Assembly: GCF_030518235.1 (NCBI RefSeq)
Contig: NZ_JAULSA010000023.1
Coordinates: 1-53,655, forward strand
Direction: 5' to 3'
Origin: Saccharibacillus sp. CPCC 101409
GTDB taxonomy: Bacteria; Bacillota; Bacilli; Paenibacillales; Paenibacillaceae
DNA length: 53,655 nt
The notes under the pieces were generated by a model. It saw only the letters and a program-made list of their open reading frames with translations. It did no database searches and was not told the DNA's origin. Made by a program: the position numbers and the translations under genes. Within the stretch, counting starts at the first letter, position 1, and the number at the start of each line of letters is the position of its first letter. Below, one piece after another: positions 23,188 through 32,136 of this stretch.

Positions 23188-24174
23188 TCAATACTTAAAC
23201 AACATCGCAACCAGCTGGAACCCCGAGCCGATCGACCAGAACAGCACATGATCGCCGCGCTTTACGCGGCCCGTTTCCACCGCTTCGTGCAGCGCGATAA
23301 ACGGACTGCTGGTGCCGGTGTAGCCGAAACGGTCGCCGACATACACCATCTGCTCGTCGCTCAGGCCGTACTGGCGCTGGATCTTGAGCACGTTCTCGAG
23401 CGAGAACTGCGACAGGCAGTAGCTGCCGATCTCCTGCGGCGTCAGGCCGTGGCGGCCGAGCAGCGTTTCGAACATTTCGAACGTCGGCGGCATCGCCGCA
23501 TGCGCTTCGAACGGCAGCCAGAGGATGCCTTTGGATTCCGAGCCGTGCTTGACCGTTTTGGCGAGGCCTTCCGCCGGATAGCGGATAAAGTCCCGGTTGA
23601 CCGGATCGGTGTGGTAGATGGAATCGATAAAACCGGTCTGCTCTTCGGTTCGTTCCAGAATAACGGCCGCGGCGGCGTCGCCGTAATTGGCGTACGTGAT
23701 CGCGCTGTCCGGATCGCTGACCAGCGTATTGTAATCGGAGCCGACAATCAGGGCGCGGCGGATGTTCGGAGCGCTCAGCATATAACGGCTGGCATGATCC
23801 ACGGCAACGACCATACCGGCGCAGTTGGCGTTGGAGTCGAGTACCATCGTATGGGCGTCCGCGCCGATTGCGGCGTGGATATACAGGGCGTTTACCGGGA
23901 ACGTTGTTTCCGGAACCTGGGTGGAGAAGACGACCATATCGATGTCCGTACCCTGCAAACCGGCTTTGGCCAGTACTTTTCGCGCGGCTTCGATGCCCAT
24001 GGTCAGTCCGTTTTCTTCGTCGCTGTCGATCACATACCGGGACTTGCGGCCCATATGTTCCAGAAAACGGCGGATATCGTTGTTTTGTTTGTCGAAATGA
24101 TCGAAGTAAAACTCGTTGTCGACGGCATTGGCGGGATGATGGATTTCGACGGCTTCAATACGGATATGACTCAT
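23188..24174 (-). CDS. 3-oxoacyl-ACP synthase III (KAS III)-like thiolase-fold enzyme, altered active site
   Basis: This 328-aa thiolase-fold protein is of the FabH type. The nucleophile Cys118 sits in DSNANCAGMVVAVDHAS and strand motifs such as YGDAAAAVIL are present. The FabH His of HQAN is replaced by Ser in CLSQFSLEN (about 255). The FabH Asn aligns with Tyr285 in DRFGYTGTSSP. Without the His/Asn pair that decarboxylates malonyl-ACP, normal FabH activity is doubtful. An acyl-transferase or a condensing enzyme for a special product is more likely. AAAGGAG precedes the ATG at 24174. A terminator separates it from the gene upstream, and no other fatty acid genes are nearby. Confidence 0.82.
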   Translation of the reverse strand: MSHIRIEAVEIHHPANAVDNEFYFDHFDKQNNDIRRFLEHMGRKSRYVIDSDEENGLTMGIEAARKVLAKAGLQGTDIDMVVFSTQVPETTFPVNALYIHAAIGADAHTMVLDSNANCAGMVVAVDHASRYMLSAPNIRRALIVGSDYNTLVSDPDSAITYANYGDAAAAVILERTEEQTGFIDSIYHTDPVNRDFIRYPAEGLAKTVKHGSESKGILWLPFEAHAAMPPTFEMFETLLGRHGLTPQEIGSYCLSQFSLENVLKIQRQYGLSDEQMVYVGDRFGYTGTSSPFIALHEAVETGRVKRGDHVLFWSIGSGFQLVAMLFKY

Positions 24175-24228
24175 GCGAATTTCGCTCCTTTAGTTCTTTT
24201 CTCTATATCTGTGTTTGCATCGGCAGAG

Positions 24229-24289
24229 GAAAAAAAGACGCGCCGGGCGTGTCTGCGCAGCTTGGGGCGCAGCCGCTCTTCGCGTCTTT
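24229..24289 (-). terminator. Terminator of the STAS-like gene
   Basis: On the minus strand, AAAGACGCG (24289-24281) pairs with CGCGTCTTT (24242-24234), with an inner GCTGCGC/GCGCAG-type hairpin, then a T run (24236-24231). Confidence 0.75.
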
Positions 24290-24301
24290 CGAACCTTTTT
24301 C

Positions 24302-24652
24302 TTATTGGGTGAGGATTTCCACGTTGGCCAGTCCGGCTTCGCGGGCTACGCGGCCGAGCTGCATTTTGATGATTGTTTGCGATTGGCTGATAATGAAGAC
24401 CACTTTTTGAAAACCGGTTTCTTTATAGCTGACAAAAGAACCTTTCAGCTTCTCCACTTCTTCCGTCGCGAGCAGATCCATGTCCCGGCAATCCACTTCA
24501 AGCGTAAAAGAACCGGCGTCGATCGAGGATGCCATCTTGGCGTAATCGCGCACGAAATTTTGATAATCCTGGGGAGTAAAAGTACCGCTGACTTTCATTT
24601 CGACTTTCTTTGCCGCTTGATTGGTTTGAATACTGTAAGGAGCCTGTGCCAT
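24302..24652 (-). CDS. Small STAS-like / conserved hypothetical protein
   Basis: I do not recognise this 116-aa protein with certainty. It is soluble with no signal peptide. Its alternating beta/alpha pattern (VEMKVSGTFTPQDYQNFVRDY; SFTLEVDCRDMDLLATEEVEKLKGSF; FQKVVFIISQSQ) recalls anti-sigma antagonist (STAS/SpoIIAA-like) folds, with a Ser in IISQSQ as a possible phosphosite. No kinase partner is adjacent. AGGA lies upstream of the ATG on the minus strand. A hairpin terminator follows. The STAS assignment is an inference from pattern only. Confidence 0.6.
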   Translation of the reverse strand: MAQAPYSIQTNQAAKKVEMKVSGTFTPQDYQNFVRDYAKMASSIDAGSFTLEVDCRDMDLLATEEVEKLKGSFVSYKETGFQKVVFIISQSQTIIKMQLGRVAREAGLANVEILTQ

Positions 24653-24844
24653 TTGTTATTTTCCTGCCTCTCGGTATGATTTTCTCTACACTCTATTTTA
24701 TATCGGTCCTGCCCAATCGGAGTGAAGATTCCAAAACATTATTCTACATTTTTTTCATAACCGATACCGTGAAATCATAAATTTTTATTTATAAATGGTT
24801 CTTTGTACCTGGAATTGTTTTAACTGCAATCGGGAAGTTCCGCT

Positions 24845-24873
24845 TTAAAAAAGTTTTAAGGCGATGGTATAGT
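24845..24873 (+). promoter_or_regulatory. Promoter of the ArsR-like gene
   Basis: TTAAAA (24845-24850), a 17-bp spacer and TATAGT (24868-24873), just upstream of the ribosome site of the gene at 24906. Confidence 0.5.
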
Positions 24874-24905
24874 GAAAAGAAAGAAGAACAAGAGGGGGAA
24901 AAACG

Positions 24906-25814
24906 GTGTACGAAGCCGATGTGGAATTTCAGCCGCTGTACGAGCTGATGAACAGCCTGCACACTTATTTGTGCCGCAAGTTCTATAAGAAAATCGATCT
25001 GTCGCCGTCCTGGGCCGCCGGGGTCAAGCAGCGGCTTACCCCGGAATTTGCGCAGCTGCTGGACGCCTCGCTGCTCGACCGGGACTGGAAAGCCGCTTAC
25101 CTGCTCGCTTATTTGTCGCCAAATCCCAAGACGCCGCAGCGCTTTATCGCCTGGCTGGACGCAACCGAGGCGGAAACGATTTATCGCAAAGCGTCCGCAT
25201 ACACCCTCGACCTGCCCGAAGACTTCGAAGGGCTGATCCGCCGCGTCCGTCATATGGTCGCCGAGTGGAACGAACAGTATTTTCGTCATGCGGAGCCGCA
25301 AATCCTGGGCGCGCTGGGCGAACATGCGGCGCGCGAAGCCAGACAGGGGCGGGGAGAAGACAAGCAGGCTTTCGTCGAACGCCTGACGCACGGGCTTCGA
25401 TTCGAGCCGGTGGAAGGGCTGGAGCGCGTGCTGCTGATTCCGCAGTATCATTTCCAGCCGGTCAACGTGATCTATCATTACGGACGGCTGACGCTTTGCC
25501 ATTACGCGTCGGGTATCCATTTCGGGGCCGAGGAGCTGCTGGATCACGGGACGTACCGCGTTCTGCGCAGTCTGGGCGAGCATAACCGGCTGAAAATTTT
25601 AAAGTATCTGAACGAGGGACCGAGAACGTTTATCGAAATTTTTCGCTATCTGGGGCTGTCCAAAGGGATTACCCACGACCACATCTCCAATCTGCGGCGC
25701 GCGGGCTTGACCCGCGCCCATTTCGAAGGCGAGACGCTGACCGTATACAGCCTGCGCACGCCGTCGATCGAACGGCTGAGCGAGGATCTGCTGGCGTATA
25801 TCGGTTCCGACTGA
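24906..25814 (+). CDS. ArsR-like winged-helix transcription regulator with large N-terminal domain
   Basis: The 302-aa protein has a helical N-terminal domain of about 215 aa and a C-terminal winged helix (about 222-302). The latter includes RVLRSLGEHNRLKILKYLNEGPRTFIEI and GITHDHISNLRRAGLTRAH, as in ArsR-like regulators of the long Paenibacillus type. No Cys-based metal site is visible. The start is GTG with AGAGGGGGAA upstream. It directly precedes a peptide importer operon whose promoter contains a palindrome, so it may control that operon. The ligand is unknown. Confidence 0.8.
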   Translation: MYEADVEFQPLYELMNSLHTYLCRKFYKKIDLSPSWAAGVKQRLTPEFAQLLDASLLDRDWKAAYLLAYLSPNPKTPQRFIAWLDATEAETIYRKASAYTLDLPEDFEGLIRRVRHMVAEWNEQYFRHAEPQILGALGEHAAREARQGRGEDKQAFVERLTHGLRFEPVEGLERVLLIPQYHFQPVNVIYHYGRLTLCHYASGIHFGAEELLDHGTYRVLRSLGEHNRLKILKYLNEGPRTFIEIFRYLGLSKGITHDHISNLRRAGLTRAHFEGETLTVYSLRTPSIERLSEDLLAYIGSD

Positions 25815-25853
25815 AAAGAATACCGGACCGGTCCGGACAGAAACGTCAAAACG

Positions 25854-25888
25854 CCCGTTTTCCGCCGAAAGGCGGGAAGCGGGTTTTT
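25854..25888 (+). terminator. Terminator after the ArsR-like gene
   Basis: CCCGTTTTCCGCC (25854-25866), GAAA loop, GGCGGGAAGCGGG (25871-25883, with G-U pairs), then five T. Confidence 0.88.
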
Positions 25889-25919
25889 GCGTCGACTAAA
25901 ATTTATTTTGGTTTAAACG

Positions 25920-25941
25920 CGGTTCTCTCTTTACAGAACCG
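25920..25941. promoter_or_regulatory. Palindromic operator candidate over the -35
   Basis: CGGTTCT (25920-25926), 8 bp, AGAACCG (25935-25941) is a perfect inverted repeat covering the -35 of the peptide-importer promoter. It could be the target of the ArsR-like regulator encoded upstream. Confidence 0.45.
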
Positions 25942-25958
25942 TTTTATCTTTCTATAAT
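25930..25958 (+). promoter_or_regulatory. Strong promoter of the peptide importer operon
   Basis: TTTACA (25930-25935), a 17-bp spacer and perfect TATAAT (25953-25958). The leader before the first gene is about 130 nt and contains a TTAATCGG/CCGATTAA helix (25988-25995/26020-26027). Confidence 0.85.
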
Positions 25959-26092
25959 GGGGTCATTCGCTCGAATAACTGACTTAGTTAATCGGAATTA
26001 TACATATTTTAAAATAGGACCGATTAAAAAAGCGGGGTTGGACGGGCCGCGTATAAATAAACGAGAAAATCGACACTGGGGGAGTAATGGAG

Positions 26093-27838
26093 ATGAAAAA
26101 AGGATTCGTAATACTGTCCGGTATGGTACTCGCAAGTTCGCTGGCGCTTGCGGCATGCGGAAGCGACGAAGCCGCGCAGAATGCGGCGGCGCCAAGCGGC
26201 GCGGAAAGCGTAAGCAGCGGAGACGCCGGAAGCGGGGCCGAGGCGCAGCCCGCCGCCCAGACGACGGCGGACGCGATTCAGGCGAGCGATATGTCCAAGC
26301 TGCCGAGCGTCGCCCAGCAGCGCACCGATACGATCATTGTGGGATTGACCGATCCGAGCGGCGCGTTTACGCCGTACTTCCATCAAAGCGGCTACGACGG
26401 CAACGTCTCCTCGCTGCTGTACCAATCGCTGCTGACGGTAGACGACCAGGGACTGCCGGTCGGCAACCTGGCGGAAAGCTACGAAGTCTCCGACGACGAA
26501 AAAACGTATACGTTCCATCTGCCCAAAGACGCGGTGTTCAGCGACGGTTCGCCGCTGACGGCGGAAGACGTGGCATTCACCTGGACCATTTTGCACGATA
26601 AAGCTTACGACGGCGACTCGCAGATTCCGGAACTCGGCATCGTGGGCGGCGCGGATTACAAAGCGGGCAAAGCCGATTCCGTTTCCGGCATCAAGGTGAT
26701 CGATCCGCAAACGGTGTCGGTTACGCTGGAAAACGTCGACGCTTCGGCGATTCTTCAACTGGGCGGCGACGTGCTGTCCAAAGCCTACTACGGCAAAGAC
26801 TACAAATTCGGCGAGCTGGAATATATCAAGAAGCTGCACGAGAATCCGCTCGGCAACGGTCCTTACAAACTGGAGAAGTTTATCCCGGGGCAGGAAGTGC
26901 GGATGATCGCCAACGACAAATATGCCAAAGGCAAACCGGCGACGGAGCATTTCATCTATAAAACGTCCGAAGGCGATGCCTGGCAGTTCGTGGAAACCGG
27001 CGAAATCGACTATTCTTCGTTCGCGGCGACCCAGGAAAACTTGGACAAGATTAAGGGCCTCGGCTTCCTGAGCACCGTGCCTTACACGCCGAGCACCTAC
27101 GGCTACCTGACGCTGAACCACGAGCACAAGCAGCTTCAGGACAAAGCGGTCCGTCAGGCGCTGACCTACGGTCTCGACCGCCAGAGTATTTACGTCGACG
27201 CCAACCAGGGCGCGGGAGAAGTCGCGAACATTCCGACTTCGCCGATCTCCTGGTCGTACACGACGGAGAATATCAACCCGTACGCTTACGATCCGGACAA
27301 AGCCAATCAGCTGCTCGACGAAGCGGGCTGGGTCGCAGGATCGGACGGCATCCGCGAGAAAGACGGCCAGAAGCTGACCATCCATTACCTGGGACGCAAA
27401 AGTCCGGATACCGACGTCTTTATCGCGCTGGCCGAAGAAAACTACAAAGCGATCGGCGTCGACTTCCAGCCGGAAGTACTGGCCGACTTCAACGCTCTCG
27501 TGTCCAAAGTCGAAGGCGGCGATTACGACATGGCGGCTTTCTCCACGGCGATGATGACCGATCCGTCGGAAGGCATCACCCAGTTTATCGACGGGGAAGT
27601 GCTGGGTTACGACAACCCGGAAGTCACCAAGCTGAACAAAGAAGCGCTGGCCGTAACCGATACCGCGAAACGCAAAGAAATCTACCAGAAGCTGTACGAA
27701 GTAGTAAACGACGATCTGCCGGTGATCTTCACCAACTACCGCAAGATCGTGTACGCGTATAACGGCCGCATCGAGAACGTAACCGTAAGTCCGTTTACCG
27801 GACTGGCCGACGGCCTGTCGGAATGGACGCTTAAATAA
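26093..27838 (+). CDS. Peptide ABC transporter substrate-binding lipoprotein (family 5)
   Basis: This is a lipoprotein of 581 aa with signal peptide and lipobox LALAAC (Cys22). An Ala/Ser/Glu-rich linker (about 25-75) precedes the periplasmic-type family 5 binding domain (SBP_bac_5), with SLLYQSLLTVDDQGLPVGNLAES and YTFHLPKDAVFSDGSPLTAEDV. It captures oligopeptides or similar compounds outside the membrane and passes them to the two permeases. The ATG at 26093 is 8 bases from GGGGGAG; the ATG at 26087 is too close to it. A large GC hairpin follows the stop, probably keeping the binding protein in excess over the membrane subunits. Confidence 0.93.
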   Translation: MKKGFVILSGMVLASSLALAACGSDEAAQNAAAPSGAESVSSGDAGSGAEAQPAAQTTADAIQASDMSKLPSVAQQRTDTIIVGLTDPSGAFTPYFHQSGYDGNVSSLLYQSLLTVDDQGLPVGNLAESYEVSDDEKTYTFHLPKDAVFSDGSPLTAEDVAFTWTILHDKAYDGDSQIPELGIVGGADYKAGKADSVSGIKVIDPQTVSVTLENVDASAILQLGGDVLSKAYYGKDYKFGELEYIKKLHENPLGNGPYKLEKFIPGQEVRMIANDKYAKGKPATEHFIYKTSEGDAWQFVETGEIDYSSFAATQENLDKIKGLGFLSTVPYTPSTYGYLTLNHEHKQLQDKAVRQALTYGLDRQSIYVDANQGAGEVANIPTSPISWSYTTENINPYAYDPDKANQLLDEAGWVAGSDGIREKDGQKLTIHYLGRKSPDTDVFIALAEENYKAIGVDFQPEVLADFNALVSKVEGGDYDMAAFSTAMMTDPSEGITQFIDGEVLGYDNPEVTKLNKEALAVTDTAKRKEIYQKLYEVVNDDLPVIFTNYRKIVYAYNGRIENVTVSPFTGLADGLSEWTLK

Positions 27839-27854
27839 TCCGGACGCCGCTGAC

Positions 27855-27893
27855 CGCATTCCCGCCCCGCCATCAGGCGCGGGCGGGAATGCG
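27855..27893 (+). other. Intercistronic stem-loop between binding protein and permease genes
   Basis: CGCATTCCCGCCC (27855-27867) pairs perfectly with GGGCGGGAATGCG (27881-27893), with inner CGCC/GGCG and an ATCA loop. It has no T run. It likely stabilises the upstream message or attenuates downstream expression rather than terminating. Confidence 0.7.
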
Positions 27894-27927
27894 CCGTCCG
27901 GCGTTTGTTTTCGGAGAGGAGATCCCG

Positions 27928-28881
27928 ATGGGCGCTTATTTATCCAAAAGATTGTCTTATATCATGATTATTCTGGCGGCGGCTTCGCTGATGATTTTCT
28001 GTTTGTACGCGATGACGCCGGGCGACTTTATCAGCAGCAATATCAAGCTCAGCGCCGAACGCAAAGCGGAGCTGCGCGAGATCTACGGACTCAACCGGCC
28101 GGTGCTCGAACGCTACTGGACGTGGCTGACCCACGCGCTGCGGGGCGACCTGGGGTATTCGCTGGCCCAGCAAAGACCGGTGCTGGCGCTGTTCAATACG
28201 TATATCTGGAACTCGTTCCTGCTGGCGGTCGTCTCCACGTTCTTCACCTGGGTGATCGCCGTGATCGTCGGCGTCGTCGCGGCGTACCGGCAGTATTCGT
28301 GGTTCGATACGCTCGTCATGATCGTGATCTTCGGCGCGATGTCGATTCCTTCGTTCTTTATCGGGCTGTTCCTGATCAAGATCTTCGCCGTCGATCTGCA
28401 TCTGCTGCCGCCGGGCGGCATTACGACCACCGGCAGCAACGCGGTCGGATGGGCGCATGTGCAGGAAGTGATCAAGCATATGACGCTGCCGGTAGCCGTC
28501 ATGACGCTGCTCGGCACGGGTTCGCTGACCCGCTACTTCCGCAGCAATATGATCGATGTAATCCGCCAGGATTATATCCGCACGGCGCGCGCCAAAGGCG
28601 TCAAGGAAAGCAAAGTGCTGTTCGGCCACGCGCTGCGCAACGCCATGCTACCGGCGATCACGCTGGTCGGCTTCGAGCTTCCCGCGCTGTTCGGCGGCTC
28701 GCTCATTATCGAGAAAATCTTCAACTGGCCGGGCATCGGCCAGCTGTATATCCAATCGTTCGGCCAGCGCGATTATCCGCTGCTGATGGGCTTTACGATG
28801 CTGATCGCCATTCTGACCGTTATCGGAACGCTGCTGTCGGACGTGCTGTACCGCATCGCCGATCCGCGCGTCAAACTGTAA
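27928..28881 (+). CDS. Peptide ABC transporter permease (OppB/DppB type)
   Basis: This is a membrane protein of 317 aa with six helices, a first helix at about 9-30 and a large outside loop. The EAA loop near 230 (YIRTARAKGVKESKVLFGHALRN, cut for length) contacts the ATPases. PGIGQLYIQSFGQRDYPL and the C-terminal DPRVKL are family marks. The ATG at 27928 follows GGAGAGGAG; an in-frame ATG 39 bases upstream has no such site. It is the first of two permeases in the operon. Confidence 0.92.
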   Translation: MGAYLSKRLSYIMIILAAASLMIFCLYAMTPGDFISSNIKLSAERKAELREIYGLNRPVLERYWTWLTHALRGDLGYSLAQQRPVLALFNTYIWNSFLLAVVSTFFTWVIAVIVGVVAAYRQYSWFDTLVMIVIFGAMSIPSFFIGLFLIKIFAVDLHLLPPGGITTTGSNAVGWAHVQEVIKHMTLPVAVMTLLGTGSLTRYFRSNMIDVIRQDYIRTARAKGVKESKVLFGHALRNAMLPAITLVGFELPALFGGSLIIEKIFNWPGIGQLYIQSFGQRDYPLLMGFTMLIAILTVIGTLLSDVLYRIADPRVKL

Positions 28882-28896
28882 GGAGGGGAAGACCAT

Positions 28897-29820
28897 ATGT
28901 CATCCGTAAGCGGAGCGGCCGCTCCGGGCCGCGGGGCCAAGACGGCCGTCAAGTCTTCCATGTGGCGGCAGTCGGTGCGGCTGCTGCTCAAGAACAAGCT
29001 GGCGATCGCCGGTCTCGTCATCGTCGTGCTGATGTTCCTGGCCTGCTTTATCGGGCCGATGTTTTCGCCGTACGCGGACAATAAGACCAATATGCGCATC
29101 ATGAACCGGGCGCCGAATCTTCAGCACTGGCTGGGAACGGACAAGCTCGGCCGCGACGTGCTGACCCGCGTGCTGCTGGCCGGACGGATCTCGCTGACGG
29201 TCGGCCTCGCTTCGATGGTGCTGTCCGTGACGCTGGGAACGCTGCTCGGCGCGCTGTCGGGATTTTTCCGCGGCGTGGTCGACCAGGTCATTATGCGCGT
29301 CGCGGACCTGCTGCTGACGATTCCGAGCCTGCCGCTGCTGTTTATCTTCGGCGCGCTGCTTTCCGATTGGAAAGTGCCGCCCGAGAACCGTATGTACATC
29401 GTGATGCTGATTCTCAGCCTGGTGAACTGGCCGAGCATGGCGCGGATGATCCGCGGCCAGATGCTGAGCCTGCGCGAACGCGAGTTTATGCAGGCGACGA
29501 CGGTGCTCGGGCTGAACAACAAGCGCAAGCTGTTTCATCATCTGCTGCCCAATCTGATTCCGCTGATTATCGTCATCGCCACGCTGAATATCGGCGGCGC
29601 GATTCTGAGCGAATCGGTGCTGAGCTTTTTCGGTCTCGGCGTCACCGCCCCGACTCCGACATGGGGCAATATGATCGACGCGGCCAACAATCTGATCGAT
29701 TTCCAGGAACGTCCGTGGCTGTGGATGCCGCCGGGCCTTTCCATTTTCATTACGGTCATCGCCATCAATATTTTCGGCGACGGACTGCGTGACGTACTCG
29801 ATCCCAAACAAAAAAGGTAG
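28897..29820 (+). CDS. Peptide ABC transporter permease (OppC/DppC type)
   Basis: The 307-aa second permease has a cytoplasmic N-terminus of about 30 aa and TM1 KLAIAGLVIVVLMFLACFIG. The OppC hallmark WLGTDKLGRDVLTRVL follows TM1. The EAA loop REREFMQATTVLGLNNKRKL and the end GDGLRDVLDP are typical. AAGGAGGGG lies 8-10 bases before the ATG. It forms the membrane channel with the preceding protein. Confidence 0.92.
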   Translation: MSSVSGAAAPGRGAKTAVKSSMWRQSVRLLLKNKLAIAGLVIVVLMFLACFIGPMFSPYADNKTNMRIMNRAPNLQHWLGTDKLGRDVLTRVLLAGRISLTVGLASMVLSVTLGTLLGALSGFFRGVVDQVIMRVADLLLTIPSLPLLFIFGALLSDWKVPPENRMYIVMLILSLVNWPSMARMIRGQMLSLREREFMQATTVLGLNNKRKLFHHLLPNLIPLIIVIATLNIGGAILSESVLSFFGLGVTAPTPTWGNMIDAANNLIDFQERPWLWMPPGLSIFITVIAINIFGDGLRDVLDPKQKR

Positions 29821-29833
29821 GTGAACGACGACC

Positions 29834-30812
29834 GTGGAAAATTTGCTTCGCGTGAACCGTTTGAGCACGCATTTTCATACCGACGAAGGCACGGTCAAAG
29901 CGGTGGACGATATCAGCTTCCGTGTCGGCAAAGGCGAAACCGTCTGCATCGTCGGCGAATCCGGCTGCGGCAAAAGTATCACGGCCATGTCGATCATGGG
30001 GCTGATCCAGGCGCAGGGCGCAAGCGGCGTAACGGGGGGCACTATCGAATTTGGCGGGGAAGATCTGCTGAAGCTGGGCAAAAACGAACTGCGCACGCTG
30101 CGCGGCAGCGAGATCTCGATGATCTTCCAGGAGCCGATGTCTTCGCTCAATCCGGTCATGACGATCGGCGAGCAGCTGACCGAGCCGCTGCGCATCCACC
30201 GCAAGCTGAACCGCAAGGCAGCGGCGAAGCGGGCGGTCGAACTGATCGCCCAGGTCGGCATCTCCCGGCCCGAACAGATTATGGACAGCTATCCGCATGA
30301 GCTGAGCGGCGGCATGCTCCAGCGGATCATGATCGCAATCGCGATCTCGTGCGGGCCCAAGCTGCTGATCGCCGACGAGCCGACAACGGCGCTCGACGTC
30401 ACGATCCAGGCGCAGATCCTCGATATGCTGCGCCGGTTCAAAGACGAATCGGAGATGTCCATCATGCTGATTACGCACGATCTGGGCGTCGTGGCGGAGA
30501 TGGCGGATTACGTCATCGTCATGTATGCCGGCAAGATCGTGGAAGAAGGCGAAGTCGAGGTGCTGTTTGACGACCCCAAGCATCCGTATACGCGCGGTCT
30601 GCTGCGCTCCAAGCCGGTATTGGGCCAGCTCCAGGACGAACTGTATTCGATTCCGGGACAGGTGCCGGACCCGCTGGAGCTGACGGAATCGTGTTATTTC
30701 CACGACCGCTGCGAGTTCTGCATGGATATTTGCAGAGTGAAGGGACCGCCGCTGCGCGGCGTGGGCGAGCGGCAGAAAACGGCCTGCTGGCTGTATGAGG
30801 AGGCGAACGTTC

Positions 30813-30820
<8 letters not shown>
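29834..30820 (+). CDS. Peptide ABC transporter ATPase (OppD/DppD type)
   Basis: The 328-aa ATPase has Walker A GESGCGKSIT, signature [13 protein letters not shown], Walker [15 protein letters not shown] and H-loop [12 protein letters not shown]. The C-terminal oligopeptide-transporter domain has Cys residues (CYFHDRCEFCMDIC and CW near the end) of the kind that bind an Fe-S cluster in some Dpp ATPases. The start is GTG at 29834 with a modest AGGTAGG site. The next gene starts before its stop. Confidence 0.9.
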
Positions 30821-31865
<1,045 letters not shown>

Positions 31866-31947
31866 GCGCGAGTCTATCTGCCGGGGAGGCGGTTTATCCG
31901 GTCGTTTGCGGCATTCGCGCCCGCCAGGACTGTAAAAAAATCGTTCC

Positions 31948-31986
31948 AAGCCCGAAGCCGGTCTTTTTGACCGCTTCGGGCTTTTT
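31948..31986 (+). terminator. Terminator of the peptide importer operon
   Basis: AAGCCCGAAGC (31948-31958) pairs with GCTTCGGGCTT (31973-31983), with inner GGTC/GACC, followed by T residues. Confidence 0.88.
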
Positions 31987-32136
31987 GGTGCGGGCGCGCT
32001 TGAAACGCCGATAAATGCGTACGATTTTGATCGTTTAATAGCCGATTTTCGTAGAGGCTTCCGCATAGAAAAGATATATTTATCGAAGCACGGATCTGAA
32101 TGGGAAAGGAGGAGGGCGCAGCTGTTAAAACGAATC

